Assembly: GCA_021323415.1 (NCBI GenBank)
Contig: JAJONM010000019.1
Coordinates: forward strand, 1 to 40,358
Origin: Rickettsiaceae bacterium
GTDB taxonomy: Bacteria; Pseudomonadota; Alphaproteobacteria; Rickettsiales; UBA6187
Length of the DNA stretch: 40,358 nt
Direction: 5' to 3'
A program made the position numbers and the translations under genes. Below the pieces are notes generated by a model. It did no database searches. It was given only the letters and a program-made list of their open reading frames with translations, and was not told where the DNA came from. Below, piece by piece: positions 1-9,049 of the stretch (position 1 is the stretch's first letter; each line of letters starts with the position of its first letter).

Positions 1-2
1 GC

Positions 3-791
3 ATGAGCGAAGATTTAAGGCAATATATATTAAGATATTTTAAAAGCTGCATAAGTGGATATGGTGCTTCCGATTTAGAAATGGGCATTGCGACTGAAAC
101 GCCGGAGTCTATCGAAATACGTTATTTACTGAATCAAAACAAAAACCTGCGCGCTAGCATTTTAGATGGCGATGCTCGTATTCCTATGGTTTTTCAATAT
201 AATCCACTTACACATTATCTCGAAACAAACGAGAGCGGCGAACTTATAGTTACACTAAATTATTCAAAAATACTCTCCCCTAGAATTAGATATAATATTG
301 GCGATGAAGGAAGGTTGTTTACTCGAAAGGAATTATTAAGCCGCTTAAAACAAGCAGGGTGTTCGATTGACGTTGATAAGTGCCAAACTCTGCCTTTTCC
401 ATATTTAATGCTTTTCGGTAGGATTGATCAAACGATTAGTATTATGGGAGCAAATATATATCCCGAAGATATTGAAAAAATTATCTATGGAATAGATGAT
501 ATTTCGAAAGGATTTTCTTCATTTATGTTGAATAAAACTGAAACGCAGGACGGACTAGTAATACCACAATTATTTATTGAATGGCACAGTGATAATATTC
601 CATTACTATCATTGGATGATTTGTCACATCGCTGTACTAAAGATTTAGAGGAGTTAAATTCCGATTTTAAAAATGCTCAGAAAGAATATTCAGGTAAATT
701 GAAATTAGATGTTTTAATTTATGGTTATAGGCAGGGGCCTTTTGCCGGTCTTAAAAATCGTATAAAAAATTGTTATTTAAATAGGGTTTAA
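3..791 (+). CDS. Phenylacetate-CoA ligase-like adenylate-forming enzyme, C-terminal part (5' end cut by window)
   Basis: This is the C-terminal portion of an adenylate-forming (AMP-binding) enzyme of the PaaK type, which activates a carboxylic acid to an acyl-AMP and then an acyl thioester. The hinge/C-terminal signature is visible at about residues 138-160: GRIDQTISIMGANIYPEDIE, the segment that usually marks the mobile C-terminal lid. It is preceded by RYNIGDEGRLF, equivalent to the A8 region. Full PaaK-like proteins are about 400-450 residues and only 262 are present. The first ATG sits at the window edge, so the gene almost certainly begins upstream. It ends one base before the TTG start of the cytochrome gene, suggesting an operon. 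The substrate cannot be told from this part. Family assignment is fairly secure; the exact reaction is inference. Confidence 0.7.
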   Translation: MSEDLRQYILRYFKSCISGYGASDLEMGIATETPESIEIRYLLNQNKNLRASILDGDARIPMVFQYNPLTHYLETNESGELIVTLNYSKILSPRIRYNIGDEGRLFTRKELLSRLKQAGCSIDVDKCQTLPFPYLMLFGRIDQTISIMGANIYPEDIEKIIYGIDDISKGFSSFMLNKTETQDGLVIPQLFIEWHSDNIPLLSLDDLSHRCTKDLEELNSDFKNAQKEYSGKLKLDVLIYGYRQGPFAGLKNRIKNCYLNRV

Positions 792-792
792 G

Positions 793-2178
793 TTGATACA
801 ATTCCCACGTAAGAAAATATTGCTATTCTGCCTTGGCATCAGTTTTGTTTTTGCTGGTTGTGTAGCTATACAACATCAGGTGACGAGTTGGTCAAAGGGA
901 CAAGATTATTTCTATTACCAATCATTAGGTCAGCCCCTGAAAACCGGTATTCCGTATGTTTTGTGGCTTGCAATGATGGAGCAATATCCGAAAGAGATGG
1001 GAAACAATTGGGATGAGTCTTCACAAAAATTTGGCTTAGTAAAAGATCCAAACAAAAATGACGGGCTGCCGGTTGGTTTTGCTATTACAAATGAGCCTTG
1101 GACTAATACGCAGTTTCTTATGACAAATTGCTCACTATGTCATACATCTAAAATAGATGGTAAAATTGTTCAAGGACTTGGTTCACGTGATTTACGCTTA
1201 AATACGTTAAATAATACAGTTATGAGCCTTGCTAAACGTGAGGATTTTTCAGAAGAGAAAATTTTACCTGCTGCAAAAGCCGCGGCGCAAAAGTTTAATT
1301 TGGATTGGGGATTTAGAACTAAAATCGCAGTTCAAATGGCTATCAAAGAAATAAAGAAACGGGAAGCAACTCATATATATATGGAATCTGGCCCCGGAAG
1401 AAATACACCTATTGAGTTTGCGAAACTCGCAACGCATGTCGATATAGAAAAGCCCTATGGCTTTGTTAGGTTTCCACCGGTTTGGACTTATGTTAAGCGG
1501 CAGACCTTTGGCTGGGATGGGTCTATGCATGGTGATTTGGCACTAGCAGCAGCGTCCGTAGAATTTAATAAAGGCATGTCCTCAGATTATATTGTTGCAC
1601 ACAAAGATCGCTGGGATGACATTTATACTTATGTCAGCAGCTTAAAGGCACCTGTATATCCAAAACCTATTAATCAGAAACTTGCCGAGAGTGGTAAAAA
1701 ACTTTACGTAAATAATTGTCAATCATGTCATGGCGGCGATAAATATTCCGAAAAAATAATCCCTATCCAAGAAATAGGTACAGATTCGGACAGATTAAAA
1801 GCAATGAATCAAGCCCTTGCCGACGCTAGAAATGTTACAGGTTTTGGTAAAATAGTACCGCTCGAAACAAGCGACGGTTATGTAGCTCCACCACTTGATG
1901 GCATATGGAGCCGTGCACCTTATTTACATAATGGTTCTGTACCTACATTGTATGACTTGTTACAACCTGTTGCAAAGCGACCAACTACATTTTATCTTGG
2001 TTCAGAAGTTCTTTATGACTTCCAACAGATTGGCATTCAGAGCGTATTAAAAAATACATCAGGATTATATCAGTTTGATACTACGAAAGAAGGCAATCTC
2101 AATAAAGGACATGAATATGGAGTTAGATTGTCTAATAAAGATAAGAAAGCATTACTTGAATACTTAAAGACATTATAG
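793..2178 (+). CDS. Diheme c-type cytochrome lipoprotein
   Basis: A periplasmic, probably membrane-anchored c-type cytochrome. The N-terminus has a basic, hydrophobic signal ending in the lipobox FAGC (Cys23), so it should be lipidated. Two covalent heme sites are visible, CSLCH at about residues 113-117 and CQSCH at about 309-313. The C-terminal stretch APYLHNGSVPTLYDLL followed by RPTTF is a signature of a wide diheme family that includes peroxidase-like and RoxA-type cytochromes. The start is a TTG, one base after the preceding stop, with no strong ribosome-binding site, so it is probably translationally coupled to the adenylating enzyme. It could be an electron carrier or a peroxidase/oxygenase; the sequence does not decide. 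Cytochrome identity is very secure. Confidence 0.85.
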   Translation: MIQFPRKKILLFCLGISFVFAGCVAIQHQVTSWSKGQDYFYYQSLGQPLKTGIPYVLWLAMMEQYPKEMGNNWDESSQKFGLVKDPNKNDGLPVGFAITNEPWTNTQFLMTNCSLCHTSKIDGKIVQGLGSRDLRLNTLNNTVMSLAKREDFSEEKILPAAKAAAQKFNLDWGFRTKIAVQMAIKEIKKREATHIYMESGPGRNTPIEFAKLATHVDIEKPYGFVRFPPVWTYVKRQTFGWDGSMHGDLALAAASVEFNKGMSSDYIVAHKDRWDDIYTYVSSLKAPVYPKPINQKLAESGKKLYVNNCQSCHGGDKYSEKIIPIQEIGTDSDRLKAMNQALADARNVTGFGKIVPLETSDGYVAPPLDGIWSRAPYLHNGSVPTLYDLLQPVAKRPTTFYLGSEVLYDFQQIGIQSVLKNTSGLYQFDTTKEGNLNKGHEYGVRLSNKDKKALLEYLKTL

Positions 2179-2247
2179 AAACAGCGCTAAATAGGAAGCA
2201 ACCTATTGAAGCTATTGTGAGTGTTTATGTCATGCAGGAGCGATTTG

Positions 2248-2991
2248 ATGAAGCATAAGGGTATTATTATATGGCAAGACTTGAAACGGGGTTATGGTTT
2301 TGTTAGACCTGATAATATTGAATTGGAACAAGCCCGCTTCACTAAGAATACTTTACAAAAATTGGGATGTCCTGATATTTTAAATAAAACAAGGGTATTG
2401 TATCAATCGGAGAGTATAGATGGGATTCTATGGTTACGCAGTATTGAAATAGACCACGAGTCCATGAGGCACTTACAGGAGACAAAACTTCCTGTATTCA
2501 ATTACTATCCGGATCCTATACTGCATTGTTCCATAGAAGAAAATGACTTACCATGCGATTGTTGCGGTAAAGTTACGGGCTACTTATGTGCGAGTTCTAT
2601 GTATTCAGCAAAAAAGGTGGGTTATATATGCCCTTGGTGCGTAGCAAACGGCAAAGCAGCAGAAAAATTTCATGGGGCATTTAATTATGTCGACATATTG
2701 AAAAAAGGCGGAAAAATATCAGATGAGATAAAAAAAGAGATAGAAGAAAGAACTCCTTGCTTTCCTTCTTTGCAAGATCGTGGTTGGGTACTTCACTGTA
2801 ATGATGGGTGCGAGTTTCATGGGATAGCTACTACGAAAGATATAACAAATGTTTCTCCTGAAAGTTTAGAAGCAACCTTAATATATAACCAGATTTCAAA
2901 AGAAAATTGGAAAATATTTCGAGGAGATGATTTTCTAAAATTTATATGTAGACATTGTAAAGTTACTATTTTTGTATTTGATCCGGATTAA
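2248..2991 (+). CDS. Cold-shock-like domain fused to CbrC/UPF0167 domain
   Basis: A 247-residue cytoplasmic protein with two parts. Residues about 3-62 resemble a cold-shock nucleic-acid-binding domain: KGIIIWQ matches the GxVKWF strand and GYGFVRPD matches the RNP-1 motif, followed by an alpha-proteobacterial style second half. From about residue 78 the protein is a CbrC/UPF0167 domain, seen in LPVFNYYPDP, the Cys pairs CDCC and CPWC, and a C-terminal CRHC. These cysteines probably bind zinc. CbrC in E. coli is linked to colicin E2 tolerance, but its biochemistry is unknown. I chose the ATG at 2248 because AGGAG lies 7 bases upstream. An upstream GTG at 2221 in the same frame lacks a good ribosome-binding site. 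The CSD call is by motif only. Confidence 0.72.
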   Translation: MKHKGIIIWQDLKRGYGFVRPDNIELEQARFTKNTLQKLGCPDILNKTRVLYQSESIDGILWLRSIEIDHESMRHLQETKLPVFNYYPDPILHCSIEENDLPCDCCGKVTGYLCASSMYSAKKVGYICPWCVANGKAAEKFHGAFNYVDILKKGGKISDEIKKEIEERTPCFPSLQDRGWVLHCNDGCEFHGIATTKDITNVSPESLEATLIYNQISKENWKIFRGDDFLKFICRHCKVTIFVFDPD

Positions 2992-3251
2992 ACCATCTAC
3001 AGGATTGCTAAGTGACCTCGCACTTCTCTATCACCCAAACTATAAAGTGGTAACATATAAACAGGTTGCAGGGCTTTTGCGGATGCTCTCTTTTTTACCT
3101 TGCCCGTTTCTTTTTTCTGCTTACGTATGAAAATTAAATCTCTTGTTTTATAAAAAAAATGTGTTTAATAATTTTACAGCTTAACTAAGGCCGTTATTAC
3201 ATGGACAATGGCTATTGAATAAATAATGGTTAAATATAGCAGGAAGTCAAT

Positions 3252-3689
3252 ATGCCTAGTTTTATAAAACTTTTTAAAATATCGTTATGCCTATTATGTT
3301 CGCTTATTTTGTTTAGTTGTGTGTCTATTCCAGAAGAAATGACGGCTAAACCTCAGTATAGTAAAATTACAAATTCTAATTATGAAGAAACAGGTGTCTG
3401 TATACGCAATTTTCTCGAGAAAAAATCTAACTTCACTGGTGGTGTTAGAGATTGGACTAAACTTTCATTTGACATAGACTATTCTAATAATGTTGATAAA
3501 AAACTATACGGAGTAAATCTCTTCCGTGCTATTGGTGACGCTAGCCGAATTTTTGTAATATATCGCATTCAGGGTATCGGCTCATCAAATCAAGTAAACG
3601 TGTCTATGTGGTCGTATCCTAAAATAGATTATGGACCAATAGTTGACACTAAGCCTTATTGGGATGGTGTGGTTAAAAATTGTTTATAG
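3252..3689 (+). CDS. Small putative lipoprotein of unknown function
   Basis: I do not recognise this family. The 145-residue protein starts with MPSFIKLFK and a hydrophobic stretch ending in LFSC at about residues 20-23, a convincing lipobox, so it is probably an outer- or inner-membrane lipoprotein. The mature part is polar, without cysteine clusters or repeats. AGGAAG lies just upstream of the ATG. It is followed 7 bases later by a second small exported protein (3697), so the two are probably co-transcribed and may act together. A 260-base AT-rich gap precedes it, in which I see no gene. Confidence 0.6.
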   Translation: MPSFIKLFKISLCLLCSLILFSCVSIPEEMTAKPQYSKITNSNYEETGVCIRNFLEKKSNFTGGVRDWTKLSFDIDYSNNVDKKLYGVNLFRAIGDASRIFVIYRIQGIGSSNQVNVSMWSYPKIDYGPIVDTKPYWDGVVKNCL

Positions 3690-3696
3690 GTAGATT

Positions 3697-4284
3697 ATGG
3701 AAAAAACAATAAAGTCTTTCTTTATTATTATATGTGGACTGTTTATTACAGCATTTATGTCTACAGAATTACCTGAGGTCTCAGAACCAAAACAAATAGA
3801 ATTATCAAGAAATAATAGCCATAAAGTATATTTTGAAAATATAAATTCAATACTTGGAAACCAAGAAATAGGTACAAGTCAGGGGGGATTTCTCTGTGTA
3901 TACAGAGATAAACTTATTTGGGAAAATCACCTATTAATGAACGAGGTTTTGGGGGATGCCATAAAAAAAGAAATATCTAATTATCTTAGTATTACGCAAA
4001 ACAAGAAAGAAGCTTCAATAATTATAAGTGCAGATATCAGCAATATTTGGGCTAATTTCTGCACATACAACCCTAATGGAAGCAAAGGTGATGCTGCAAT
4101 AGAAGTTGCTTGGAAAATGTACTCCAAAACAAATAAGAACTCATTAAATGTTAAAACAATAGGAAAAGGAAGTATTCCTGATTTTATAAAAACCGCCGAC
4201 CCAGATTTATGGAAAATTGCAGTTACAAATGCAACAAGGCATTTATTGTCAAATGCAGAACTAAAACAACTTGTCTCATATTAA
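3697..4284 (+). CDS. Small exported or membrane-anchored protein of unknown function
   Basis: A 195-residue protein with a basic start (MEKTIKS) and a hydrophobic segment of roughly 15 residues (FFIIICGLFITAF), consistent with a signal peptide or membrane anchor. The rest is soluble and polar. The segment KEASIIISADISNIW looks like a beta strand in a small alpha/beta domain, and there are single cysteines near residues 67 and 126. It follows the lipoprotein gene by 7 bases, so an operon is likely. No catalytic motif is apparent and I do not assign a function. About 200 bases of AT-rich DNA with no visible gene follow before the nuclease-like gene. Confidence 0.55.
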   Translation: MEKTIKSFFIIICGLFITAFMSTELPEVSEPKQIELSRNNSHKVYFENINSILGNQEIGTSQGGFLCVYRDKLIWENHLLMNEVLGDAIKKEISNYLSITQNKKEASIIISADISNIWANFCTYNPNGSKGDAAIEVAWKMYSKTNKNSLNVKTIGKGSIPDFIKTADPDLWKIAVTNATRHLLSNAELKQLVSY

Positions 4285-4485
4285 TGCTTGCTATGTTTTT
4301 TGGGGTTTGGGTTTATATAGACTGTTATACCACCCATAAGAAGTAGGCCTTTCCAGTCATTTCCTTCACCTTGATTTAGATTTTTATTTATTGTTTATAC
4401 ATTACAGAAATCCAAAAGTTGTTTGCATCTTGCAGTTGTTGTTGATATTTGTATAAATCAGCAATTCCTTATTTCAGGTTTACCT

Positions 4486-5904
4486 ATGGCTCTATTCGAT
4501 TTACCAAGGCCGGACTTCCTTGTTTCTGGTGAAAAAGCACGTCTTATTCCTTCGGTAGCGGATACCAGCCGCGAGTGCCGTATTACCTCCATACTTTTAG
4601 CAACGCTTATGTCAGTTGAAGAGTTTGGTAAAAGTATGTTGGGTTCTTTAGGTGTGCGTGTAGGTAAAACATCAAAAATTCAGTGTTTCACTGAAGTTGT
4701 TTTCAAAGGTGATGCACAAAATAAAATCCGTCCTGATGGATTAATAATTGTAAAAACTGGTGGCAAAGAATGGCGTGCAATTGTTGAAAGCAAAATCGGT
4801 AAAAATGAATTAGATAAAGCTCAAGTTGAGGCTTACCTGGATTTATGCAAACAATTTAATATTGATGCCATTGTTACTATCTCAAACCATTTTGTAACTG
4901 ATGCTAAACACCATCCTCTGCAATTTAATAAGTTAAAAACCAGGAACGTAGAATTATGCCACTGGTCATGGATGTACCTTGTTACAGAAGCCATAATGTG
5001 GACAAATCATTATGGAGTAGCTGATTCAGACCAGGGTTATATCCTTACTGAATTTGTGCGTTATTTACAGCACCCAAGCTCTGGTATACTTTCTTTTGAC
5101 CGCATGAGCACAGAATGGAAGAATGTTGCAACCACAATTCAAAATGGCTTAACTGTTAACAAAACCTCACCGGATGTCCTGGAAAGCGTTAACAATTGGC
5201 ACCAATTTGTCAGGAGCCTATCATTGGAAATGAGCGTTGCAGTTGGCCGTACAGTTACGGTTGCTCTCCGCCGGGAATACCAAAATGACCCGCAAAAACG
5301 TATTATGGAAGATTGCGCTTCCCTGACTGCAGGAAAACTTGAAGCAGAACTGGATGTACCTAATGCAGCATCGCGGATAAAATTCTCTGCCGACTTTATG
5401 CGCCGTACTATAAGCACATCGATGCGCCTTAAAGCTCCTGAAGATAAGGTGCGTGCAAAAGCCCGTATAAACTGGTTATTTAGCCAAATTAAAAATAATG
5501 CAGATGATAACCTGCTGGTTAAAGTTATTTGGCCATCACGTACGCCTGATACATCAGCTACTCTAGGCGCGCTAAAAGCAAATGCGGATGTAGTTTTAAG
5601 CGATAAAACAGATTTCCCACCAGTAGCATTTGAATTAATTTTTACACGCGATCTTGCCGCACGTTTCAAAGGTGCGCAAACATTTGTACAAGATGCGCAA
5701 AGTGCGCTCCTGGAATTTTATGAAAAAACAGGCCAGCACTTACGTGAATGGGTTCCAGCCCCACCGAAAGTTTCTATATCTAACCCTACGCAAGTTTTAG
5801 ATGGCACATCAGAGCAGCAATATACAGCCGCTAATGAACAAGAAAATGTAGCAGTAGAAACACTACCTGAATCTGTTCCAGAACCAGTTGCGGTGAATGA
5901 GTAG
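4486..5904 (+). CDS. PD-(D/E)XK nuclease-fold protein of unknown function
   Basis: A 472-residue cytoplasmic protein. Near residues 82-117 it carries the order expected of a PD-(D/E)XK nuclease core: RPDG (Asp84), then VESK (Glu101 and Lys103), then QVEAY (Gln113 and Tyr117, a QxxxY motif). The family appears to be a conserved, mostly uncharacterised group with an N-terminal nuclease-like domain and a long helical C-terminal part. The tail (last ~40 residues) is Glu/Pro-rich and probably disordered. I chose the ATG at 4486; the frame is open upstream to a TTG at 4423, but that stretch looks non-native. It lies next to a large membrane protein at the prophage edge, which raises a defence role, but that is only inference. 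Confidence 0.6.
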   Translation: MALFDLPRPDFLVSGEKARLIPSVADTSRECRITSILLATLMSVEEFGKSMLGSLGVRVGKTSKIQCFTEVVFKGDAQNKIRPDGLIIVKTGGKEWRAIVESKIGKNELDKAQVEAYLDLCKQFNIDAIVTISNHFVTDAKHHPLQFNKLKTRNVELCHWSWMYLVTEAIMWTNHYGVADSDQGYILTEFVRYLQHPSSGILSFDRMSTEWKNVATTIQNGLTVNKTSPDVLESVNNWHQFVRSLSLEMSVAVGRTVTVALRREYQNDPQKRIMEDCASLTAGKLEAELDVPNAASRIKFSADFMRRTISTSMRLKAPEDKVRAKARINWLFSQIKNNADDNLLVKVIWPSRTPDTSATLGALKANADVVLSDKTDFPPVAFELIFTRDLAARFKGAQTFVQDAQSALLEFYEKTGQHLREWVPAPPKVSISNPTQVLDGTSEQQYTAANEQENVAVETLPESVPEPVAVNE

Positions 5905-5970
5905 GTATGAATTATACCAAGTTCAAGTTCTGTGTGTTAAACCATTTAAAGAGTTAGATTAGTAGGTTTA

Positions 5971-8346
5971 ATGAAATATATGAAAAGAAATATCGTAGTA
6001 TTCTACGAGATGGTAAAATATTGCACAGGTATATTTAGCGGAAATATAATAAATAAAATTAGATTATATCATACCAAGGTAAAAACATTATCACTATTAG
6101 CCAAGGAAAAAACTATTAATACCATCAGAGTTAACTATGCCAGACTCTGGCACCAATTATATTTACTTAAATATAGTTTTTTTGTATGGAAAAATAAGCA
6201 TCCTCGCACTTTAGCTATAACAGCAGTAAGCCTATTTATATACTCAGCTACATTGTTATACCCAATTTTAGACAAAATATTATTACCTTACCTTGATCAA
6301 AATAGAATTAACGCCTTAAGCACCATATTAGTTACTCTTGGCGGCTCTTTAATAGGCGCTACTGCAATTGCCTCGTCATTTATAATGTTTGCCATGCAGG
6401 TAAACGTAGAAAGAATGCCACATGGGTTATTTCGTAAATTTAGTGAAGATAAAAAGCTTATGGGCGCATTCGGGTGTGCATTTCTTCTTGCCATTCTTAT
6501 TGCCACTAGTTCCATTGTTTTAGATAAATCTCTTGCAGTAGGTGCATTACTTATATCTGCTTGGGCAACAATCCTAATTCTTGGGCTTATTATTTATGCA
6601 TACCAGCGCGCTCTTTTGCTAATCAATCCTTTAGAGCAATTAAAAATTGTTGTTGTAAGTGCCAAAGATGAAATGCAAATGTGGACTAAACGCGCTAAGC
6701 GTGCAGCACCTTTATTACAAAAAAATAATCCTCCAGGTGCGGAAGTGAATACTTCAACCCACGACATGTCCCGTTTAGAATATTTTGAAATTAATAAACA
6801 TTGGACAAGTGGTGCTAAGCAGGCTGTTTTACATACAGTTTATTTTTCCAGAAGGTATGCAGAGCAAGGAGATCATGAAGTTTCACGCGCGGCCTTAAGC
6901 GCCCTAGCTGGAATTAATATGTATTATGTTGAAGCAAAAGGAAAAACATTTTTTGCAGATACTCTTTTATTCGCTAATCCACTTTCTGTGGATCAATTTA
7001 TAAATGATACTTTAGAGCATTTGCGTCAAAATGTTAAGATTGCTATTAGTCGTGGAGACGAGCAACAAATTGAACAAAATTTTAATGCCTTGGCTCAGTT
7101 AGTTGCAGTTTATATTAATATTGATTACTCTAGCCCATATGCAACTAAGAAACATGCTCATCTCGCCGCCGGGTATTTATCGGAGGCGGTTCATAGTGTT
7201 GTGCCACATAATATGCCAGATGTTTTGATAGAAGGCATACGCTTAATGGGGCAGTCTGCCAATTTTTTCCTTATAAAAATTAAGCCAAATGATACCGTCA
7301 CTATGGTAGATAAAATAGCCCTTATTGCGTGCACAGGTGCTGCTCATGAGAAATATCGCCCTGTTACACTTGCGGCGATAGAGCAACTTGCAAAACTTAC
7401 GTTTTATCTTCTTCAAACAAGGAAACAGGATATAGGTTATCCCCTTAAGAAGATCAGAGAAAATATAAACATGATAGTGACATTTTTTTTAGAAGTGCCG
7501 GATGCGCCCCTATTAAATCTTCATAGTACTTACCTAGCTCCTTATTATTCAGTAACACAAGCAGAAGCTTTTATTGTGTGGCTAACGAACTTAGTAAATT
7601 CCGTGTTACGAGCGGAAGAAAATGATGAGAACGCCAAAGGACTGATTGATAATATTGCAAAATGGGCGGATGGATTATACCAAACTGAAAAAGAACTCCT
7701 GTTAAAAGCAATAGACAAAAAATCACATTTTACTTTTGATATTACACATTGGATTGCTAATGTAACAAGACTTCTTATTGTATTATCTACTGCTCCATCA
7801 TGTGACAACTTTATACAAGAAAAATTACGTAAACATGCCTTATGGCTAATATCGGTATTATCATGGATTCCCGACAATAAAGAGGCAATAGCTTTTGTTG
7901 AAACGCATCAAATAACAGAAAAACTATTTGAAGTAGCAAGAGAGGCTAAGTACAGAAATTGTCAAGAGTTACTGGAAAAAATAGAAGACTTATTATTGAA
8001 TTGGGGCTTTAAGGCAGGGAAATATCAAACTGGATGGGAAGTTTTAGAACATTCAATTTATGCAATTTCTGCTCTGGCTTTGTGTAATAAAAATAAATGT
8101 TCATTGAGTGCAAAACAAAAAGTTATAAAACGTCTTTCTAATTCTAATGCCCTAGACCAATCAACAAAAGAAAAAATAGCCCGTAACATTAGAGAACAAG
8201 TGACATCACTGCATAATCTTGAATATTCACATTCTTCTATTAAACATGCTATGGGACAAATAGACCGTAGTGAAGTGGGTTCTTTATTAAATGATATAGC
8301 TGATTTATTTAATCAAAAAATTGCTGAACCAGCGGAATCTTCATAA
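5971..8346 (+). CDS. Large membrane protein with four TM segments and long cytoplasmic domain (DUF2254-like)
   Basis: A 791-residue protein with four predicted membrane helices packed near the N-terminus, at roughly residues 80-98, 117-142, 164-183 and 187-211. A long soluble, alpha-helical C-terminal region of about 570 residues follows. The TM2-TM3 segment, with SSFIMFAMQVNVERMP and then RKFSEDKKLMGAFG, recalls DUF2254-type predicted membrane proteins. That match is by eye and tentative. The first ~75 residues are basic and amphipathic. The gene follows the nuclease-like gene by about 66 bases on the same strand and ends 20 bases before the convergent UmuD-like gene. The function is unknown; a sensor/effector or channel-like role would be speculation. 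Confidence 0.6.
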   Translation: MKYMKRNIVVFYEMVKYCTGIFSGNIINKIRLYHTKVKTLSLLAKEKTINTIRVNYARLWHQLYLLKYSFFVWKNKHPRTLAITAVSLFIYSATLLYPILDKILLPYLDQNRINALSTILVTLGGSLIGATAIASSFIMFAMQVNVERMPHGLFRKFSEDKKLMGAFGCAFLLAILIATSSIVLDKSLAVGALLISAWATILILGLIIYAYQRALLLINPLEQLKIVVVSAKDEMQMWTKRAKRAAPLLQKNNPPGAEVNTSTHDMSRLEYFEINKHWTSGAKQAVLHTVYFSRRYAEQGDHEVSRAALSALAGINMYYVEAKGKTFFADTLLFANPLSVDQFINDTLEHLRQNVKIAISRGDEQQIEQNFNALAQLVAVYINIDYSSPYATKKHAHLAAGYLSEAVHSVVPHNMPDVLIEGIRLMGQSANFFLIKIKPNDTVTMVDKIALIACTGAAHEKYRPVTLAAIEQLAKLTFYLLQTRKQDIGYPLKKIRENINMIVTFFLEVPDAPLLNLHSTYLAPYYSVTQAEAFIVWLTNLVNSVLRAEENDENAKGLIDNIAKWADGLYQTEKELLLKAIDKKSHFTFDITHWIANVTRLLIVLSTAPSCDNFIQEKLRKHALWLISVLSWIPDNKEAIAFVETHQITEKLFEVAREAKYRNCQELLEKIEDLLLNWGFKAGKYQTGWEVLEHSIYAISALALCNKNKCSLSAKQKVIKRLSNSNALDQSTKEKIARNIREQVTSLHNLEYSHSSIKHAMGQIDRSEVGSLLNDIADLFNQKIAEPAESS

Positions 8347-8365
8347 ATTTTGCCTTCTGTTGTAG

Positions 8366-8881
8366 CTACACCGCCCTCACCAAACTAGTAATCACACCAA
8401 AGACTTGCACAGCGATGTTCTCATTAATTGGGATTGCCTGAAACATTGAATTTTCCGGTAATAAAAATGATTGGTTTCGGTACACCATGCGTTTTACAGT
8501 TAACTTTCCATCTATGGCGGCTATTACCATTTGGCCTTCTTTTACTTCAAGGCTGCTGTCGGCGATGAGTATATCGCCTTCGCATATTCCATCTTCTATC
8601 ATGGATTCGCCGGAGACTTTTACACAAAATGTTGTTTCCGGGTTTTTGATTAAATAGCTTTGCAAATCTATTGTTTCTTTGAGGAGATCGTCTGTACGAA
8701 TATCCTGATTTCCTACCTCTATTTTGCACGTATATAGCTGGACTTTATTGCCCTTGCTAATGGCATATTTCCTAACATCATCAACCATATTTGCCGGGAC
8801 ACGCATAGTGGTAGTGGTAGTGCCATATAGCCCCTTTCCTTTTGGCCTTCCGGCCCCTACACGTTTGCCACCCTGGCCCAT
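8366..8881 (-). CDS. UmuD-like S24 autoprotease with GAGRP/ribbon-helix-helix-like N-terminus
   Basis: A 171-residue LexA/UmuD superfamily peptidase (S24). The C-terminal ~100 residues align with E. coli UmuD: SGESM holds the Ser nucleophile (Ser93), TVKRM the catalytic Lys (Lys130), and FGVI lies near the end. By spacing, the self-cleavage site is Val56-Gly57, where UmuD has Cys-Gly and LexA Ala-Gly. The N-terminus has GAGRPKG and TMRVPANMVDDVRKY, the sort of small basic or ribbon-helix-helix-like segment seen in some LexA/UmuD-type proteins. No umuC is adjacent. It is the only regulator-like gene on this side of the prophage. It could therefore be a RecA-responsive phage switch, a polymerase V subunit, or a DinR-like regulator. 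Family is secure; role is inferred. Confidence 0.82.
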   Translation of the reverse strand: MGQGGKRVGAGRPKGKGLYGTTTTTMRVPANMVDDVRKYAISKGNKVQLYTCKIEVGNQDIRTDDLLKETIDLQSYLIKNPETTFCVKVSGESMIEDGICEGDILIADSSLEVKEGQMVIAAIDGKLTVKRMVYRNQSFLLPENSMFQAIPINENIAVQVFGVITSLVRAV

Positions 8882-9049
8882 AAGAAGTTCCTGTATAATA
8901 TTAAGAGTTGTTCGTTTGTTGTATACAAAAAATATAAGTTTTCAATACATATGACCCCTCGGTTGTAAAAATACTTGATTAATGTAACTAAATTCTATAA
9001 GCTAGGAACCGCTTGAGTAAAATTGCTATTCTTCTGGAAAGGTGTCATC
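8882..9049. promoter_or_regulatory. Divergent intergenic control region with TTGTATACAA palindrome
   Basis: This 168-base gap separates the divergent UmuD-like gene and the first + strand early gene, so it must hold both promoters. A perfect 10-bp palindrome, TTGTATACAA, sits at 8919-8928, about 40 bases upstream of the UmuD-like start, where an operator would be expected. Directly beside it is GTTC at 8910-8913, half of the alphaproteobacterial SOS box GTTC-N7-GTTC, but the second half (GTAT at 8921) matches only in part. TTGATT (8975) and CTATAA (8995) are a weak candidate promoter for the + strand gene. The palindrome is seen; the operator role is inference. Confidence 0.35.

Noticed and set aside
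5139..5669. 176-codon - strand frame inside the nuclease-like gene
   Set aside because: It has Ser/Arg/Leu-rich composition expected of an antisense shadow, no ribosome-binding site, and fully overlaps a convincing gene.
8882..9049. A consensus alphaproteobacterial SOS box
   Set aside because: Only one half (GTTC) is exact and the second half reads GTAT. The palindrome TTGTATACAA is reported instead, as a candidate only.
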